From Polystyrenella longa (lineage in GTDB: Bacteria > Planctomycetota > Planctomycetia > Planctomycetales > Planctomycetaceae), in NCBI RefSeq assembly GCF_007750395.1, contig NZ_CP036281.1:657211-721210 (forward strand): a stretch of DNA of 64,000 bases, given 5' to 3'. The stretch's first letter is position 1; every line of letters starts with the position of its first letter. A program made the translations under genes and the position numbers. A model generated the notes under the pieces. It was not told where the DNA came from. It saw nothing but the letters and a program-made list of their open reading frames with translations, and did no database searches. Shown here one piece after another: positions 27,267 to 35,964 of the stretch.

Positions 27267-27498
27267 CTCTATTACTTGTATTGCGGGAGGCGGGCTGGGT
27301 GGGAGAGAAGCGAGTGGTGAGGAGTGCCTCCAGGTGGGAAATATCAATCCTCGCTTATTCATATACTATACGCCCCAAAAGGGGTTAGGGGCAACTTGAA
27401 CCCGGATTTTGTCCCCTGAACGAGAGGTTTTTTGCCGGTTCGAGTGTACAGTGCGATATAGACAGATCTGTATAAAACAAGGATTACAGGCAATGCTC

Positions 27499-27537
27499 GG
27501 GTGACCCAGGCAATCTTGCAGAGTTGTCTGGGCCACC
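27499..27537 (+). repeat. Two-hairpin CCCAGACAA-type element, partial copy
   Basis: GGGTGA, then CCCAGGCAATCT / AGAGTTGTCTGGG around TGC with one bulged G, then CCACC. It lies just downstream of the sulfatase stop codon. There is no T-run, so it is not an intrinsic terminator by itself. Confidence 0.6.
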
Positions 27538-27566
27538 TTCTGACTTTTTCCAGGTCGCTTTTGCTA

Positions 27567-29132
27567 TTACGCATTCGACTTTTTAACGGGCGGTCCCGGA
27601 TAATGGGGGCTTAGCTTGTTGCTCTTCGGTCGGAGTGCCAGATCGCCGTTTTTCAGGAAGGGCTCACCGCGGATCTGGAAATGGTCCACCATGCGACTGC
27701 GCCACTTGCGGAGTTCGTCGGAATGTTCAGGTAATCCGGCAAGATTTTTCAATTCATGCGGATCGTTCTCCAGGTCGAACAATTGTTGTTCACCATCAAG
27801 TGTGTGGAAGAGGTACTTGGTGCGGCCATCGGTTAAACCGCTCCAGTGGATCCAGGGGCGGTAGCAGATGTCGTGTTCCATGTCGATGTATTCCCGCCAG
27901 TCGGAATTCTCACCCCGGGCGAGCTTGAGCAAGCTTTTCCCGTCAAAGTCGGCCGGGTTCGCATCAATGCCTGCGGCATCCAGGAAGGTCGGAAGGATAT
28001 CCCTTAGTTCCGTCGGTTGATTCCAGGTCACCCCCCGTTCGTCGGAGGCCATTCCGTTGGGCCACCGGACCAACATCGGGACACGGGCAGAGGCTTCGTA
28101 GCCGTAGCCTTTCCGCCAGAGATGGTGGTCGCCCGTCATGTCGCCATGATCGGAGGTGTATACGATAAGCGTGTTCTCCAGTTCGCCTCGTTCTTCGAGT
28201 GCATCGAGGATGCGTCCTATCTGTTCATCAATGAAGGAGACGGAACCATAATAACCCTGACGCGATTTGCGGACCTGCTCTTCGCCCAGATCACCCCGCC
28301 AGAGCGAACTGCTGCCTTCAGGTTGAGGTTCTTCGTTGCGATCGGCCCAGTCACCCACGGCCGCTTTGGGAAGATCGCGGTCTTCGTAATGATCCCACCA
28401 TTTCTGGGGTGGATCGTAAGGGCTGTGTGGCCGCGCGAAGGAGACCTTCAGAAAGAAGGGTTGATCTCCCTCGTAATTATCCAGAAAGCGAACTGCTGCT
28501 TCGCCCGTCCAATGCGTTGGGTGTAGTTCAGCCGGTAGTTGATACGCACCTCCATCGTAGTCATTGAAACCGATGCCAGTGACATCGGGATCTTTAGTTG
28601 GTGCGACCGAGTAGAACCAGGATCGGTAATCACTGCGGAAGTCGATCGATTGTTCGCGTAAGGATTCATCGAGCAGCCCACTGTGATACCCGTGCAGATT
28701 TCGCTGAGGAGTATAGTGCAGTTTGCCGATAACGAACGTGTAATAACCATTGTCCCGCAGCATCTGGGGCATTTCGTTCGGGTATTTCTCGGCGACTTTG
28801 AAGTAACCAAGCATGCCATGACGCCAAGGGGAAAGTCCGGTCAGCAGGCCCGCGCGGGCGGGGGTGCAGGTCGGCGTGCTGGAATAAGCAGAGGCACAGC
28901 GGGCCCCTTGGTTAGCGATGCGATCCAGATTCGGTGTGTGGATGAGCGGGTTGCCGTCGGCACCGACACAGTCTCCTCGATGCTGGTCGGACATCAGAAA
29001 TAAGATGTTTGGTTTGTTCAGGTTTTTAGGAGCGGCGGAACCTGTCTTGCCGAATGACGCTGCAACTAAGCTGCCAAAACTGGCGGCCAGCATTTGGCGA
29101 CGGTTGATCTCGGCGCGGAAAATAGCGTCCAT
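27567..29132 (-). CDS. Type I sulfatase (CxPxR)
   Basis: The 521-residue exported sulfatase carries a Tat-like signal (INRRQMLAASFG) near its N-terminus. The active-site motif is CTPAR (residues 89-93), in which Cys is converted to formylglycine by a separate maturase. Metal-binding residues are visible in SDQHRGD (49-54) and YTSDHGDMTGDH. The C-terminal region (DLENDPHELKNLAG) is typical. Such enzymes remove sulfate from algal or animal polysaccharides. The gene is divergent from the PQQ-propeller lipoprotein at 29374, and no sulfatase-maturating enzyme lies in the window. The substrate cannot be deduced. Confidence 0.92.
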   Translation of the reverse strand: MDAIFRAEINRRQMLAASFGSLVAASFGKTGSAAPKNLNKPNILFLMSDQHRGDCVGADGNPLIHTPNLDRIANQGARCASAYSSTPTCTPARAGLLTGLSPWRHGMLGYFKVAEKYPNEMPQMLRDNGYYTFVIGKLHYTPQRNLHGYHSGLLDESLREQSIDFRSDYRSWFYSVAPTKDPDVTGIGFNDYDGGAYQLPAELHPTHWTGEAAVRFLDNYEGDQPFFLKVSFARPHSPYDPPQKWWDHYEDRDLPKAAVGDWADRNEEPQPEGSSSLWRGDLGEEQVRKSRQGYYGSVSFIDEQIGRILDALEERGELENTLIVYTSDHGDMTGDHHLWRKGYGYEASARVPMLVRWPNGMASDERGVTWNQPTELRDILPTFLDAAGIDANPADFDGKSLLKLARGENSDWREYIDMEHDICYRPWIHWSGLTDGRTKYLFHTLDGEQQLFDLENDPHELKNLAGLPEHSDELRKWRSRMVDHFQIRGEPFLKNGDLALRPKSNKLSPHYPGPPVKKSNA

Positions 29133-29373
29133 AAAACATTAACCTGTATTCAGTTCAGGAGTGGCAAAATCGATGCGACAGCGAGGTCACTGGTAGTGAT
29201 ACATATCGTATTTCATATTGTGGATGTCTATCGATGGTAATGGATATGGCAGTGGGGCAACACCTTTTTCTCGCAGGCAGTCAGCAATTCCAGATTATTC
29301 AGTTCGCGTGTGTGCTTGTGAAATCGGAAGACAGCAGAGAGAATAAGACCGCCCACGCCGAATTTGTCAGAAA

Positions 29374-30744
29374 GTGAAATTCATGCCACGGATGTCTCTC
29401 TTTAAACACCGATTAAACTTAACAGCGATCAACAGAATGTTGGTCTGTATCTCCCTGTTGGCAATGCTTTGTGTTTATTCAGGTTGTCGCCCAGAGACAC
29501 CCGTTGAAGAAGTCTCGGTTGAGCAAACTGATGCGGGAGAAGAACTACCTGCTCTCGATTATGGTCCCACGGACTGGCCTTATTGGCGTGGTCCTACGCA
29601 AGATGGAAAACCGTCCGAAAGCGCCAGCGCAGAAAAACCGTGGACGAGTCTCGAAAATGAACTGTGGAAAATCAAAGTTCCGGGGCGCGGTCATTCTTCT
29701 CCCGTGATTTATGGGAATCAAGTTTTTCTTACGACAGCCGATGACGCCGCCGAAACACAAAGTCTATTAGCCTTCGACCGTGATTCCGGAGATGAACTCT
29801 GGACGAGGCAAGTGCATCAGGGCAATTTCCCTTCCGATGGAGAGATGCACCGCAAAAGTACAAATGCTTCTCCGACACCCGCCTGTGATGGAGAGCGGGT
29901 CTTCGCTTTGTTTCTGAATGATGCACAGCTCTATTTGTCTGCCTACAGCCTGACTGGCGAGCAACTCTGGCAGACTTCCACCGGGGCATACATCTCTCGC
30001 TTCGGACTGGGACCTTCACCCGTGTTGTATCAATCCTATGTGATTGTAGCCTCGGAGCATTCGGGTGGGGGCAACATCACCGCCGTGCATCGCAAGACGG
30101 GTAAAGTTGCCTGGAGAGTCAAGCGGACTCGGGCCGATACCTATTCGTCACCCGCCATATTTAATATCGACGGAACCGACCACATGATCCTGAGCGGGGC
30201 GAATGAAGTCGTCAGCCTCGATCCCGCCAATGGCAAGACGCGCTGGAGCATTGAAGGGACAGCCAAATCGACTTGTGGCACCGCCGTTCGCTGGAATGAT
30301 CTGATACTTGTCTCTGGTGGATACCCGGAACGGGAAACAATGGGAATTCGGGTGGGTGCGAAAGCGGAGAAAATCTGGTCGGCTCGCGAGAAGTTGTATA
30401 TTCCCTCGTTGATCACATTCAAGGGGCATGTACTGGGACTTAATGACGATGGCATCGCCTGTTGTTGGGAAGTAGAGACGGGCAAGCAGACTTTTAAAAC
30501 GCGAACATCCAGTGGATACGCTGCTTCCCCCGTTCTGGATGGCGATCAGATCATCATTCTTAATGAACAAGGGATGGGATCGATTCTCAATCAGAATCCC
30601 AACGAACTCGAATCGGTTTCCGAACGCAGTTTCGGTACCAACGCCATGGCATCTCCGGCCATCTCGGGAGACCGACTCTATCTACGCGTGGCGGAAGAGG
30701 GAGCAAATGGACGTCAGGAATATCTGTACTGCCTGCAGAAATAA
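29374..30744 (+). CDS. PQQ-like beta-propeller lipoprotein
   Basis: The 456-residue protein has a lipoprotein signal whose lipobox is VYSGC; the hydrophobic core begins at MLVCISLLAM (Met22), so translation could start there instead of the ATG at 29374. After an acidic linker it has the tandem Trp-containing blades of PQQ-like propellers (WPYWRGPTQDG, LWKIKVPGRGHSSPVIYGNQVFLTT, LLAFDRDSGDELWTRQV, ...). A second sign is the repeated pattern 'SSPAI..DG' across seven to eight blades. Many such planctomycete proteins have no catalytic function and act as scaffolds (BamB-like). It is divergent from the sulfatase and precedes the sugar cluster by 58 bp. Confidence 0.85.
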   Translation: MKFMPRMSLFKHRLNLTAINRMLVCISLLAMLCVYSGCRPETPVEEVSVEQTDAGEELPALDYGPTDWPYWRGPTQDGKPSESASAEKPWTSLENELWKIKVPGRGHSSPVIYGNQVFLTTADDAAETQSLLAFDRDSGDELWTRQVHQGNFPSDGEMHRKSTNASPTPACDGERVFALFLNDAQLYLSAYSLTGEQLWQTSTGAYISRFGLGPSPVLYQSYVIVASEHSGGGNITAVHRKTGKVAWRVKRTRADTYSSPAIFNIDGTDHMILSGANEVVSLDPANGKTRWSIEGTAKSTCGTAVRWNDLILVSGGYPERETMGIRVGAKAEKIWSAREKLYIPSLITFKGHVLGLNDDGIACCWEVETGKQTFKTRTSSGYAASPVLDGDQIIILNEQGMGSILNQNPNELESVSERSFGTNAMASPAISGDRLYLRVAEEGANGRQEYLYCLQK

Positions 30745-30802
30745 ACGAGCATGTCGTCCGTCATTGTGATGCGAAAGAAACAGAGGAAGGATCGAACTCG
30801 CG

Positions 30803-31783
30803 ATGTCTCAGTTTGACGGGAGTCGGGTACTTATTACCGGGGGGCTGGGATTCATCGGCGCGAATCTCGCGCGGCGACTCGTCGGACAGGGGGCCGAAGT
30901 TACCCTCGTTGACAGCTTGATTCCGGAGTACGGAGGGAACCTCGAAAACATCGCCGGCATTGCAGATCGAGTGAAACTGAACATCTCTGATGTCCGCGAC
31001 GAGCATAGCCTGCGGTATCTCGTGCAGGGACAGGATTACCTGTTCAACTTGGCGGGGCAAACGAGTCATCTTGATTCGATGCACGATCCGTTCACCGACT
31101 TGGAGATCAATGCGCGGGCACAACTTTCTATTCTGGAAACATGCCGTCTGGAAAACCCAAACATTCGCATTGTGTTCGCCGGAACTCGTCAGGTGTATGG
31201 TAAACCCGATTACCTACCCGTCGATGAAAAACATCCGCTACGTCCCGTCGACGTGAATGGTGTCAACAAGATGGCGGGGGAGTGGTACCACATTCTGTAT
31301 AATAATGTGTATAACATTAAAACGACCGTCCTCCGTTTAACGAACACGTACGGCCCCTGTATGCGAATTAAAGATGCCCGGCAGACATTCGTCGGGGTCT
31401 GGATTCGGCAGTTGTTGCAAGGAGATTCGATTGAAGTTTGGGGCGGCGCACAACTGCGTGACTTCACGTACATTGATGATTGTCTCGATGCCATGATGTT
31501 GGCCGCGACTCACGATAATGCAACAGGACAGATCTTTAATCTGGGAGGAAGAGAAGTGATCAGTCTGGAAGATCTCGCCTTACTCCTTACGGAAGAGCAT
31601 GGTTCAGGCAGATTCCAACGCAAAGAGTTTCCCGCCGATCGTCAACGGATTGATATTGGTGATTATTATGCTGATGACCGGCTCATCCGCGAGCAACTCG
31701 GATGGGAACCTCAGGTTTCTCTTCGAGATGGGTTGCGGAGAACGATTGATTATTATCGTGAGCGATTGGATTCGTATGTTTAA
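30803..31783 (+). CDS. NAD-dependent epimerase/dehydratase, SDR extended family
   Basis: The 326-residue protein has the Rossmann motif TGGLGFIGANL (13-23) and follows the extended-SDR pattern of nucleotide-sugar enzymes: NLAGQTSH, GTRQVYG, NGVNKMAGEWYH, RLTNTYGP, FTYIDD. It probably remodels a nucleotide-activated sugar for surface polysaccharide. The catalytic Tyr of the usual YxxxK is Asn here (NGVNK), which may be characteristic of this subfamily, though I recall that only loosely. It is the first gene of a cluster with the DegT aminotransferase and glycosyltransferase. A 445-bp gap with the octamer array lies between it and the aminotransferase, so the three may not form one transcript. 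Confidence 0.88.
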   Translation: MSQFDGSRVLITGGLGFIGANLARRLVGQGAEVTLVDSLIPEYGGNLENIAGIADRVKLNISDVRDEHSLRYLVQGQDYLFNLAGQTSHLDSMHDPFTDLEINARAQLSILETCRLENPNIRIVFAGTRQVYGKPDYLPVDEKHPLRPVDVNGVNKMAGEWYHILYNNVYNIKTTVLRLTNTYGPCMRIKDARQTFVGVWIRQLLQGDSIEVWGGAQLRDFTYIDDCLDAMMLAATHDNATGQIFNLGGREVISLEDLALLLTEEHGSGRFQRKEFPADRQRIDIGDYYADDRLIREQLGWEPQVSLRDGLRRTIDYYRERLDSYV

Positions 31784-31827
31784 TCTGGCGTGCGATTTGT
31801 GTTGTCGAGCAATTGATGATTTGTTTT

Positions 31828-32170
31828 TAACACAATGGCTCGAAGGCACGAAGAGGTTGGAAGTTCAAAACGTAGTGATGCACTAATGACCTCTCGTTAT
31901 TCTTTATCTTTTTTCAATCAGATTAGCCCCATCATAAAGAACGTTCCCAATACAACGAGCGATATCAAAAACCTTGAACCTCTTCGTGACTTCGTGACTT
32001 CGTGACTTCGTGACTTCGTGACTTCGTGACTTCGTGACTTCGTGACTTCGTGACTTCGTGACTTCGTGACTTCGTGACTTCGTGACTTCGTGTCTTCGTG
32101 TCTTCGTGTCTTCGTGTCTTCGTGTCTTCGTGTCTTCGTGTCTTCGTGTCTTCGTGTCTAGGTGGTTCAA
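31828..32170. repeat. MITE-like octamer-arm element, copy C with expanded arm
   Basis: Left arm TTTAACACAATGGCTCGAAGG followed by CACGAAG at 31828-31855; the right arm is the 22-unit octamer array at 31982-32157, followed by GGTTCAA (32164-32170), the inverse of TTGAACC at 31974-31980. It occupies most of the gap between the epimerase and aminotransferase genes, where no protein-coding gene is supported. Confidence 0.55.
31982..32157. repeat. Tandem octamer array, 22 units
   Basis: Thirteen units of CTTCGTGA (31982-32085) followed by nine of CTTCGTGT (32086-32157), with no visible interruption. On the other strand the units read TCACGAAG and ACACGAAG, the same octamers that form the arms of the dispersed elements at 5665 and 54984. 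The open frame it produces (repeating DTKTRRHE / EVTKSRSH) is a by-product. Confidence 0.95.
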
Positions 32171-32185
32171 AAAACTGACACTCCC

Positions 32186-32205
32186 CTCTCTCTCTCTCTC
32201 TCTCT
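32186..32205 (+). repeat. CT dinucleotide microsatellite upstream of aminotransferase
   Basis: Ten CT repeats end 24 bp before the aminotransferase start. No Shine-Dalgarno sequence is seen between them and the ATG. Length changes would alter the leader or promoter spacing. Confidence 0.85.
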
Positions 32206-32228
32206 TTACGACTGTTTAATTACACCTC

Positions 32229-33419
32229 ATGACTGACCAACATCCCGTCAAACAATGCGACCCGCACGCCGGTTACCACGCCTGGTGGGTCGAGATCGAT
32301 GCGGCGGTGATTGAGACATTGCAGCGTGACCGCTATCTCATGGGGAAAGAACTTCGTCTCTTCGAGCAGGAGTTCTCGCAGTGGCAGGAATGTGAACATA
32401 CTGTGGGTGTGGCGAATGGGACGGATGCCCTGTTGCTCTCGCTGATGGCACTGGATATTAAACCGGGAAGTGCCGTGCTGACTCCTTCGATGACGGCCGT
32501 GGCGACCGTTAATGCGATTGTCCGCAGCGGGGCCATTCCCGTTTTTGTAGACGTGAATGAAGAGACGGGGACGATTTGCCCGCACTCGCTCGAAGAGACA
32601 TTAAAACGACTTCGGCGTCGCTCATTCGGTTTGAAACCCGCAGCGATGGTGGTGGTTCATCTGTATGGTTTAGCGGCAGAGATGTCCCGATTGTGTGTAC
32701 TATCGGAAGAATATTCGCTTCCCATTATTGAAGATGCCGCTCAGGCACACGGAGCCCGCTATCGAGATAAACGGGTCGGAACATTCGGTAAACTGGCGGC
32801 GTTCAGTTTTTATCCTACGAAAAATCTGGCGGCCCTGGGTGATGCCGGAGCGGTGACCACGGACGACTTACGGTTAGCAGAACGGGTAAGAGCATTACGG
32901 CAATACGGATGGGACGAACAGAGACAATCTCATGAGGTGGGTGTGAACTCACGCCTGGATGAACTACAGGCGACAATCTTGCGTATCAAACTACGTCATA
33001 TCAATCAGGAAACCCGCCGTCGTCGAAAGATTGCGCAGCATTATAATCATGCCCTACTGTCGACCTCTATTGAACCAATGGAGGTATTGGCGAACTCGAA
33101 GCCGGTCTACCATCAGTACGTCGTTCGTACACCGCAGCGAGAAAGTTTGCGACAACATTTGGAGAAGCAACAGATTCAAACAGCCGTTCATTATCCACTG
33201 GCCGTGCATCAACATCCGGTTTATCAGAAACGGTATGATCAACTCCTGCATCAGAAACTGATCGAGCCCCTTGTGCGAACAGAGAAGCTGGCGGAACAGG
33301 TTCTGAGTTTGCCAATGTATCCGCAATTGTCTGACGGGGAGATTGAACGGGTGACTCACGCGTGTCGGGAGTGGAGCACACTAAGGGGTGGCACAGAACA
33401 GGGTAGCACAGAGAAATGA
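32229..33419 (+). CDS. DegT/DnrJ/EryC1/StrS-type PLP aminotransferase
   Basis: The 396-residue protein is an aminotransferase that adds an amino group to a keto-sugar nucleotide. Visible are the substrate-pocket motif GVANGTDALLLSLMAL, IPVFVDVNEETG, the PLP-phosphate region EDAAQAHGA, the catalytic lysine in FSFYPTKNLAALGDAGAV, and the NSRLDELQATIL helix. The C-terminal residues TLRGGTEQGSTEK are an added tail encoded by a stretch (GGGGTGGCACAGA...GGGTAGCACAG) that resembles intergenic repeat sequence. It overlaps the next gene by four bases (ATGA), indicating translational coupling with the glycosyltransferase. Confidence 0.93.
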   Translation: MTDQHPVKQCDPHAGYHAWWVEIDAAVIETLQRDRYLMGKELRLFEQEFSQWQECEHTVGVANGTDALLLSLMALDIKPGSAVLTPSMTAVATVNAIVRSGAIPVFVDVNEETGTICPHSLEETLKRLRRRSFGLKPAAMVVVHLYGLAAEMSRLCVLSEEYSLPIIEDAAQAHGARYRDKRVGTFGKLAAFSFYPTKNLAALGDAGAVTTDDLRLAERVRALRQYGWDEQRQSHEVGVNSRLDELQATILRIKLRHINQETRRRRKIAQHYNHALLSTSIEPMEVLANSKPVYHQYVVRTPQRESLRQHLEKQQIQTAVHYPLAVHQHPVYQKRYDQLLHQKLIEPLVRTEKLAEQVLSLPMYPQLSDGEIERVTHACREWSTLRGGTEQGSTEK

Positions 33420-34402
33420 GTGATGACGCGCAGCATTCCAGCACGGTAGACGCCGAACATTTCGTCACTTTGTTCGATCTTCAATTTCTATCTTTGGGGA
33501 TTTCGCTCTATCGATCCTTGCTGAAGCATTATCCTGTGGCGGAATTGTGGGTTGTCTGTCTGGATGAGAAAGTTGAGTTCGCCCTGCGTAAATTGAGATT
33601 ACCTAAGCTGCATCTGATTCCCCTCAAGACTATCGAGTCCGCCGAGTTACTGGAAGTCAAACCGACACGGAGTCGAGCGGAGTACTGCTGGACGTTAACT
33701 CCGTTCACAGTGGAGGCGGTGTTTTCGCGTAACGACTTCGTGCGTCGGGTAACTTATCTGGACGCTGATTTATATTTTCTGGATTCACCGGCATCGTTCT
33801 TTGTCGAACTGGAGACGCATAAAAAGCAGATCCTGATCTCCGAACATGCTTACGCACCCGAGTATGATCAGACAGAGACGAGCGGCCGCTTCTGTGTGCA
33901 GTTCTTGACATTCTCTCGTGATCCGGCGGCGTTGGAAGTCGCTCATTGGTGGCAGGCACGCTGTTTGGAATGTTGTTCGGAGGTGCCAGTCGACGGAAAG
34001 TTTGGTGATCAGAAATATCTGGACGATTGGCCGACGTTGTTTGGCGATGTCGTTCATGTCGCCCAGAAAACAGAGAAGACTATTGCACCGTGGAATGTGG
34101 GGCATCAGTTAGAAAAAAGGAATGGCCCACTCGATCCAGTCTTTTATCATTTTCATGGATTGCGGTTGTATCAAGGTGGCTACTGCCGATTGTATTCCGG
34201 CTATCAAATCCCGAACGAAGCCCTTTATCTGTACGACATATATCTAGCCAGTTTGACGGAGTCGTTTCAACTACTGTCGGGTCAAGGCATTCAGGTCTCC
34301 TATCCCAAACGGAATCGATCGCCGAAAGAATTGGCTCGGCTTTTCAAAAGGAAATGGTATAAAACCGAAGCGTGGCGGCATCTTGAGACCGCTTCTTTTT
34401 GA
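33416..34402 (+). CDS. Glycosyltransferase with DxD motif (family 8-like)
   Basis: The 328-residue cytoplasmic protein opens with a GT-A fold pattern: VTLFDLQFLSLGISLYRSLLKHYPVAELWVVCLD, then the nucleotide-sugar and metal motif YLDADLYF and a C-terminal HFHG (His) motif. This resembles LPS glucosyl/galactosyltransferase-like proteins often annotated as family 8. It is translationally coupled to the upstream aminotransferase, so it probably transfers the amino sugar made by that enzyme. The acceptor is unknown. The following gene, an FAD oxidoreductase, starts 65 bp later and is functionally unrelated. Confidence 0.83.
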   Translation: MSDDAQHSSTVDAEHFVTLFDLQFLSLGISLYRSLLKHYPVAELWVVCLDEKVEFALRKLRLPKLHLIPLKTIESAELLEVKPTRSRAEYCWTLTPFTVEAVFSRNDFVRRVTYLDADLYFLDSPASFFVELETHKKQILISEHAYAPEYDQTETSGRFCVQFLTFSRDPAALEVAHWWQARCLECCSEVPVDGKFGDQKYLDDWPTLFGDVVHVAQKTEKTIAPWNVGHQLEKRNGPLDPVFYHFHGLRLYQGGYCRLYSGYQIPNEALYLYDIYLASLTESFQLLSGQGIQVSYPKRNRSPKELARLFKRKWYKTEAWRHLETASF

Positions 34403-34467
34403 CAGGACTCTTCCAGCCGGGTTACACTGACACCAAGATAAATCCATTCAGAACTTAAAGGTGCATC

Positions 34468-35916
34468 ATGGCGGCGACACGAAGGCTCTTTCTTAAAACG
34501 GCGGCAACGGGTGCGCTACTCTCGCCCGTGACCTTTCTCAGAGCTAACGGAGCGAATGGTGAAGAACCGGCGCTCGGTATGTCGGCTCCGGACTTGAAGA
34601 CGGGGGAAGTGATCCGCACTCAGGGCCAATTGCTTCCCTCCGGGGAGTTTCTTCGCGAAGAGCGTCGACTCGTCCCGGTTGCTGGAACCAGCGACGTTCT
34701 GGTTTGCGGAGGTGGCCCGGCAGGAATCGCGGCGGCACTGGCGGCCGCGCGGCAGGGAGCGAAGACGCAACTTCTCGAGTTCGCCGGTTGTCTGGGAGGT
34801 GTCTGGACGGCGGGGATGTTGACGAAAATTCTCGACGCCGGAAACAAGTCGGGCATCATGAAAGAAATCCTGAAGGCTCTATCCGCACAGGGAAGCGACG
34901 TTGCCAAAACCAGTTCTGGTACGGTGTACGACCCTGAACTGGCCAAACGTGTTCTGGAAGAAATGTGCGTAGAAGCAGGAATTGAAATCCAATTGCATAC
35001 GCTGGTTGTCGGTGCGGTGACGGACGAACAGAACCGGTTGGTTGCGGTAATTACTGAATCCAAATCGGGTCGACAGGCGTGGTTGGCAGAACGGTTCATC
35101 GATTGTACTGGCGATGGCGATCTCGCGGCGCAGGCGGGCTGTCAATTCGATGTGGGACTCAACGATGATTGTGACTGTCAACCCATGAGCTTGATGGCGT
35201 TACTGACAGGGATCGATCCGCAAGAAGTGGAACCTTACATTCGCGAAACAGGTCGTGAGGCTAAACAACGCTTTCTCAAACTGATGCGGGACGCCGGTAT
35301 CAACCCTTCGTATCGAGCACCGACGTTGCGCCATTTGCATGACGGTATATTTTCATTAATGACCAATCACGAATACGGTGTCTCTGCCTTCGACGCGGGG
35401 GCCATTTCGAAAGCGACTATCAACGCTCGAAAAGAAGTGTTTGAGATTGTCGCCGGTTTGAAAAAACTAGGTGGTCCATGGTCAGGAATTGCCGTCGTCG
35501 CTACAGCAGAGCAGATTGGAGTCCGAGAAGGACGGCGGATTAAAGGCCGTTATACTCTTACGGGAGACGATCTGGTATCCGGGTTACGCCATCCCCAGGC
35601 GATCGCCCGCGCGAAGTTCCCGTTTGACGTTCATTCACTGGAACTGGCTGGCAATCCGGAAGAGGTCAACGAATATCGCAAACAGGGAGTGAAATCGTAC
35701 GACATTCCTTACCCCGCTCTGGTCTCGGCCGATGTCGATAATCTGCTGATGGCGGGACGATGTATCAGTGGGGACTTTCTGGCGCATTCCAGTTACCGGG
35801 TCACGGGCAATGCCGTTCCCATGGGAGAAGCGGCAGGCAAGGCCGCTGCCCTTTCAATCACGCAGCAGGTCATGCCGCACGAGATTGAATGGCAAACGGC
35901 CCGAAGCAATTCCTGA
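34468..35916 (+). CDS. Tat-exported FAD-dependent oxidoreductase
   Basis: The 482-residue protein begins with a twin-arginine signal (TRRLFLKTAATGALL). The ADP-binding motif is DVLVCGGGPAGIAAALAAARQG (about 75-97), with a second FAD contact in ERFIDCTGDGDLAAQAG and the C-terminal GRCISGDFLAHSSYRV...GEAAGKAAAL. It belongs to the FAD_oxidored group often labelled 'xanthan lyase-like' in planctomycetes; no lyase activity should be inferred from that label. The substrate is unknown. The short gap after it separates the convergent thioredoxin-like gene. Confidence 0.88.
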   Translation: MAATRRLFLKTAATGALLSPVTFLRANGANGEEPALGMSAPDLKTGEVIRTQGQLLPSGEFLREERRLVPVAGTSDVLVCGGGPAGIAAALAAARQGAKTQLLEFAGCLGGVWTAGMLTKILDAGNKSGIMKEILKALSAQGSDVAKTSSGTVYDPELAKRVLEEMCVEAGIEIQLHTLVVGAVTDEQNRLVAVITESKSGRQAWLAERFIDCTGDGDLAAQAGCQFDVGLNDDCDCQPMSLMALLTGIDPQEVEPYIRETGREAKQRFLKLMRDAGINPSYRAPTLRHLHDGIFSLMTNHEYGVSAFDAGAISKATINARKEVFEIVAGLKKLGGPWSGIAVVATAEQIGVREGRRIKGRYTLTGDDLVSGLRHPQAIARAKFPFDVHSLELAGNPEEVNEYRKQGVKSYDIPYPALVSADVDNLLMAGRCISGDFLAHSSYRVTGNAVPMGEAAGKAAALSITQQVMPHEIEWQTARSNS

Positions 35917-35964
35917 CTTCGAGCCGTTTCCAATTTGTGAATCTGTTCTACCAGAGGCGACAGA

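Noticed and set aside
27505-27532. Hairpin considered as terminator of the sulfatase gene
   Set aside because: No T-run on the transcribed side; kept as a member of a dispersed repeat family.
31982-32157. Array considered as CRISPR
   Set aside because: The unit is 8 bp with no spacers between units and no cas genes near.
31904-32170. Minus-strand open frame encoding repeating DTKTRRHE / EVTKSRSH
   Set aside because: It is only the translation of the octamer array; the period is not a multiple of three, so all frames stay open.
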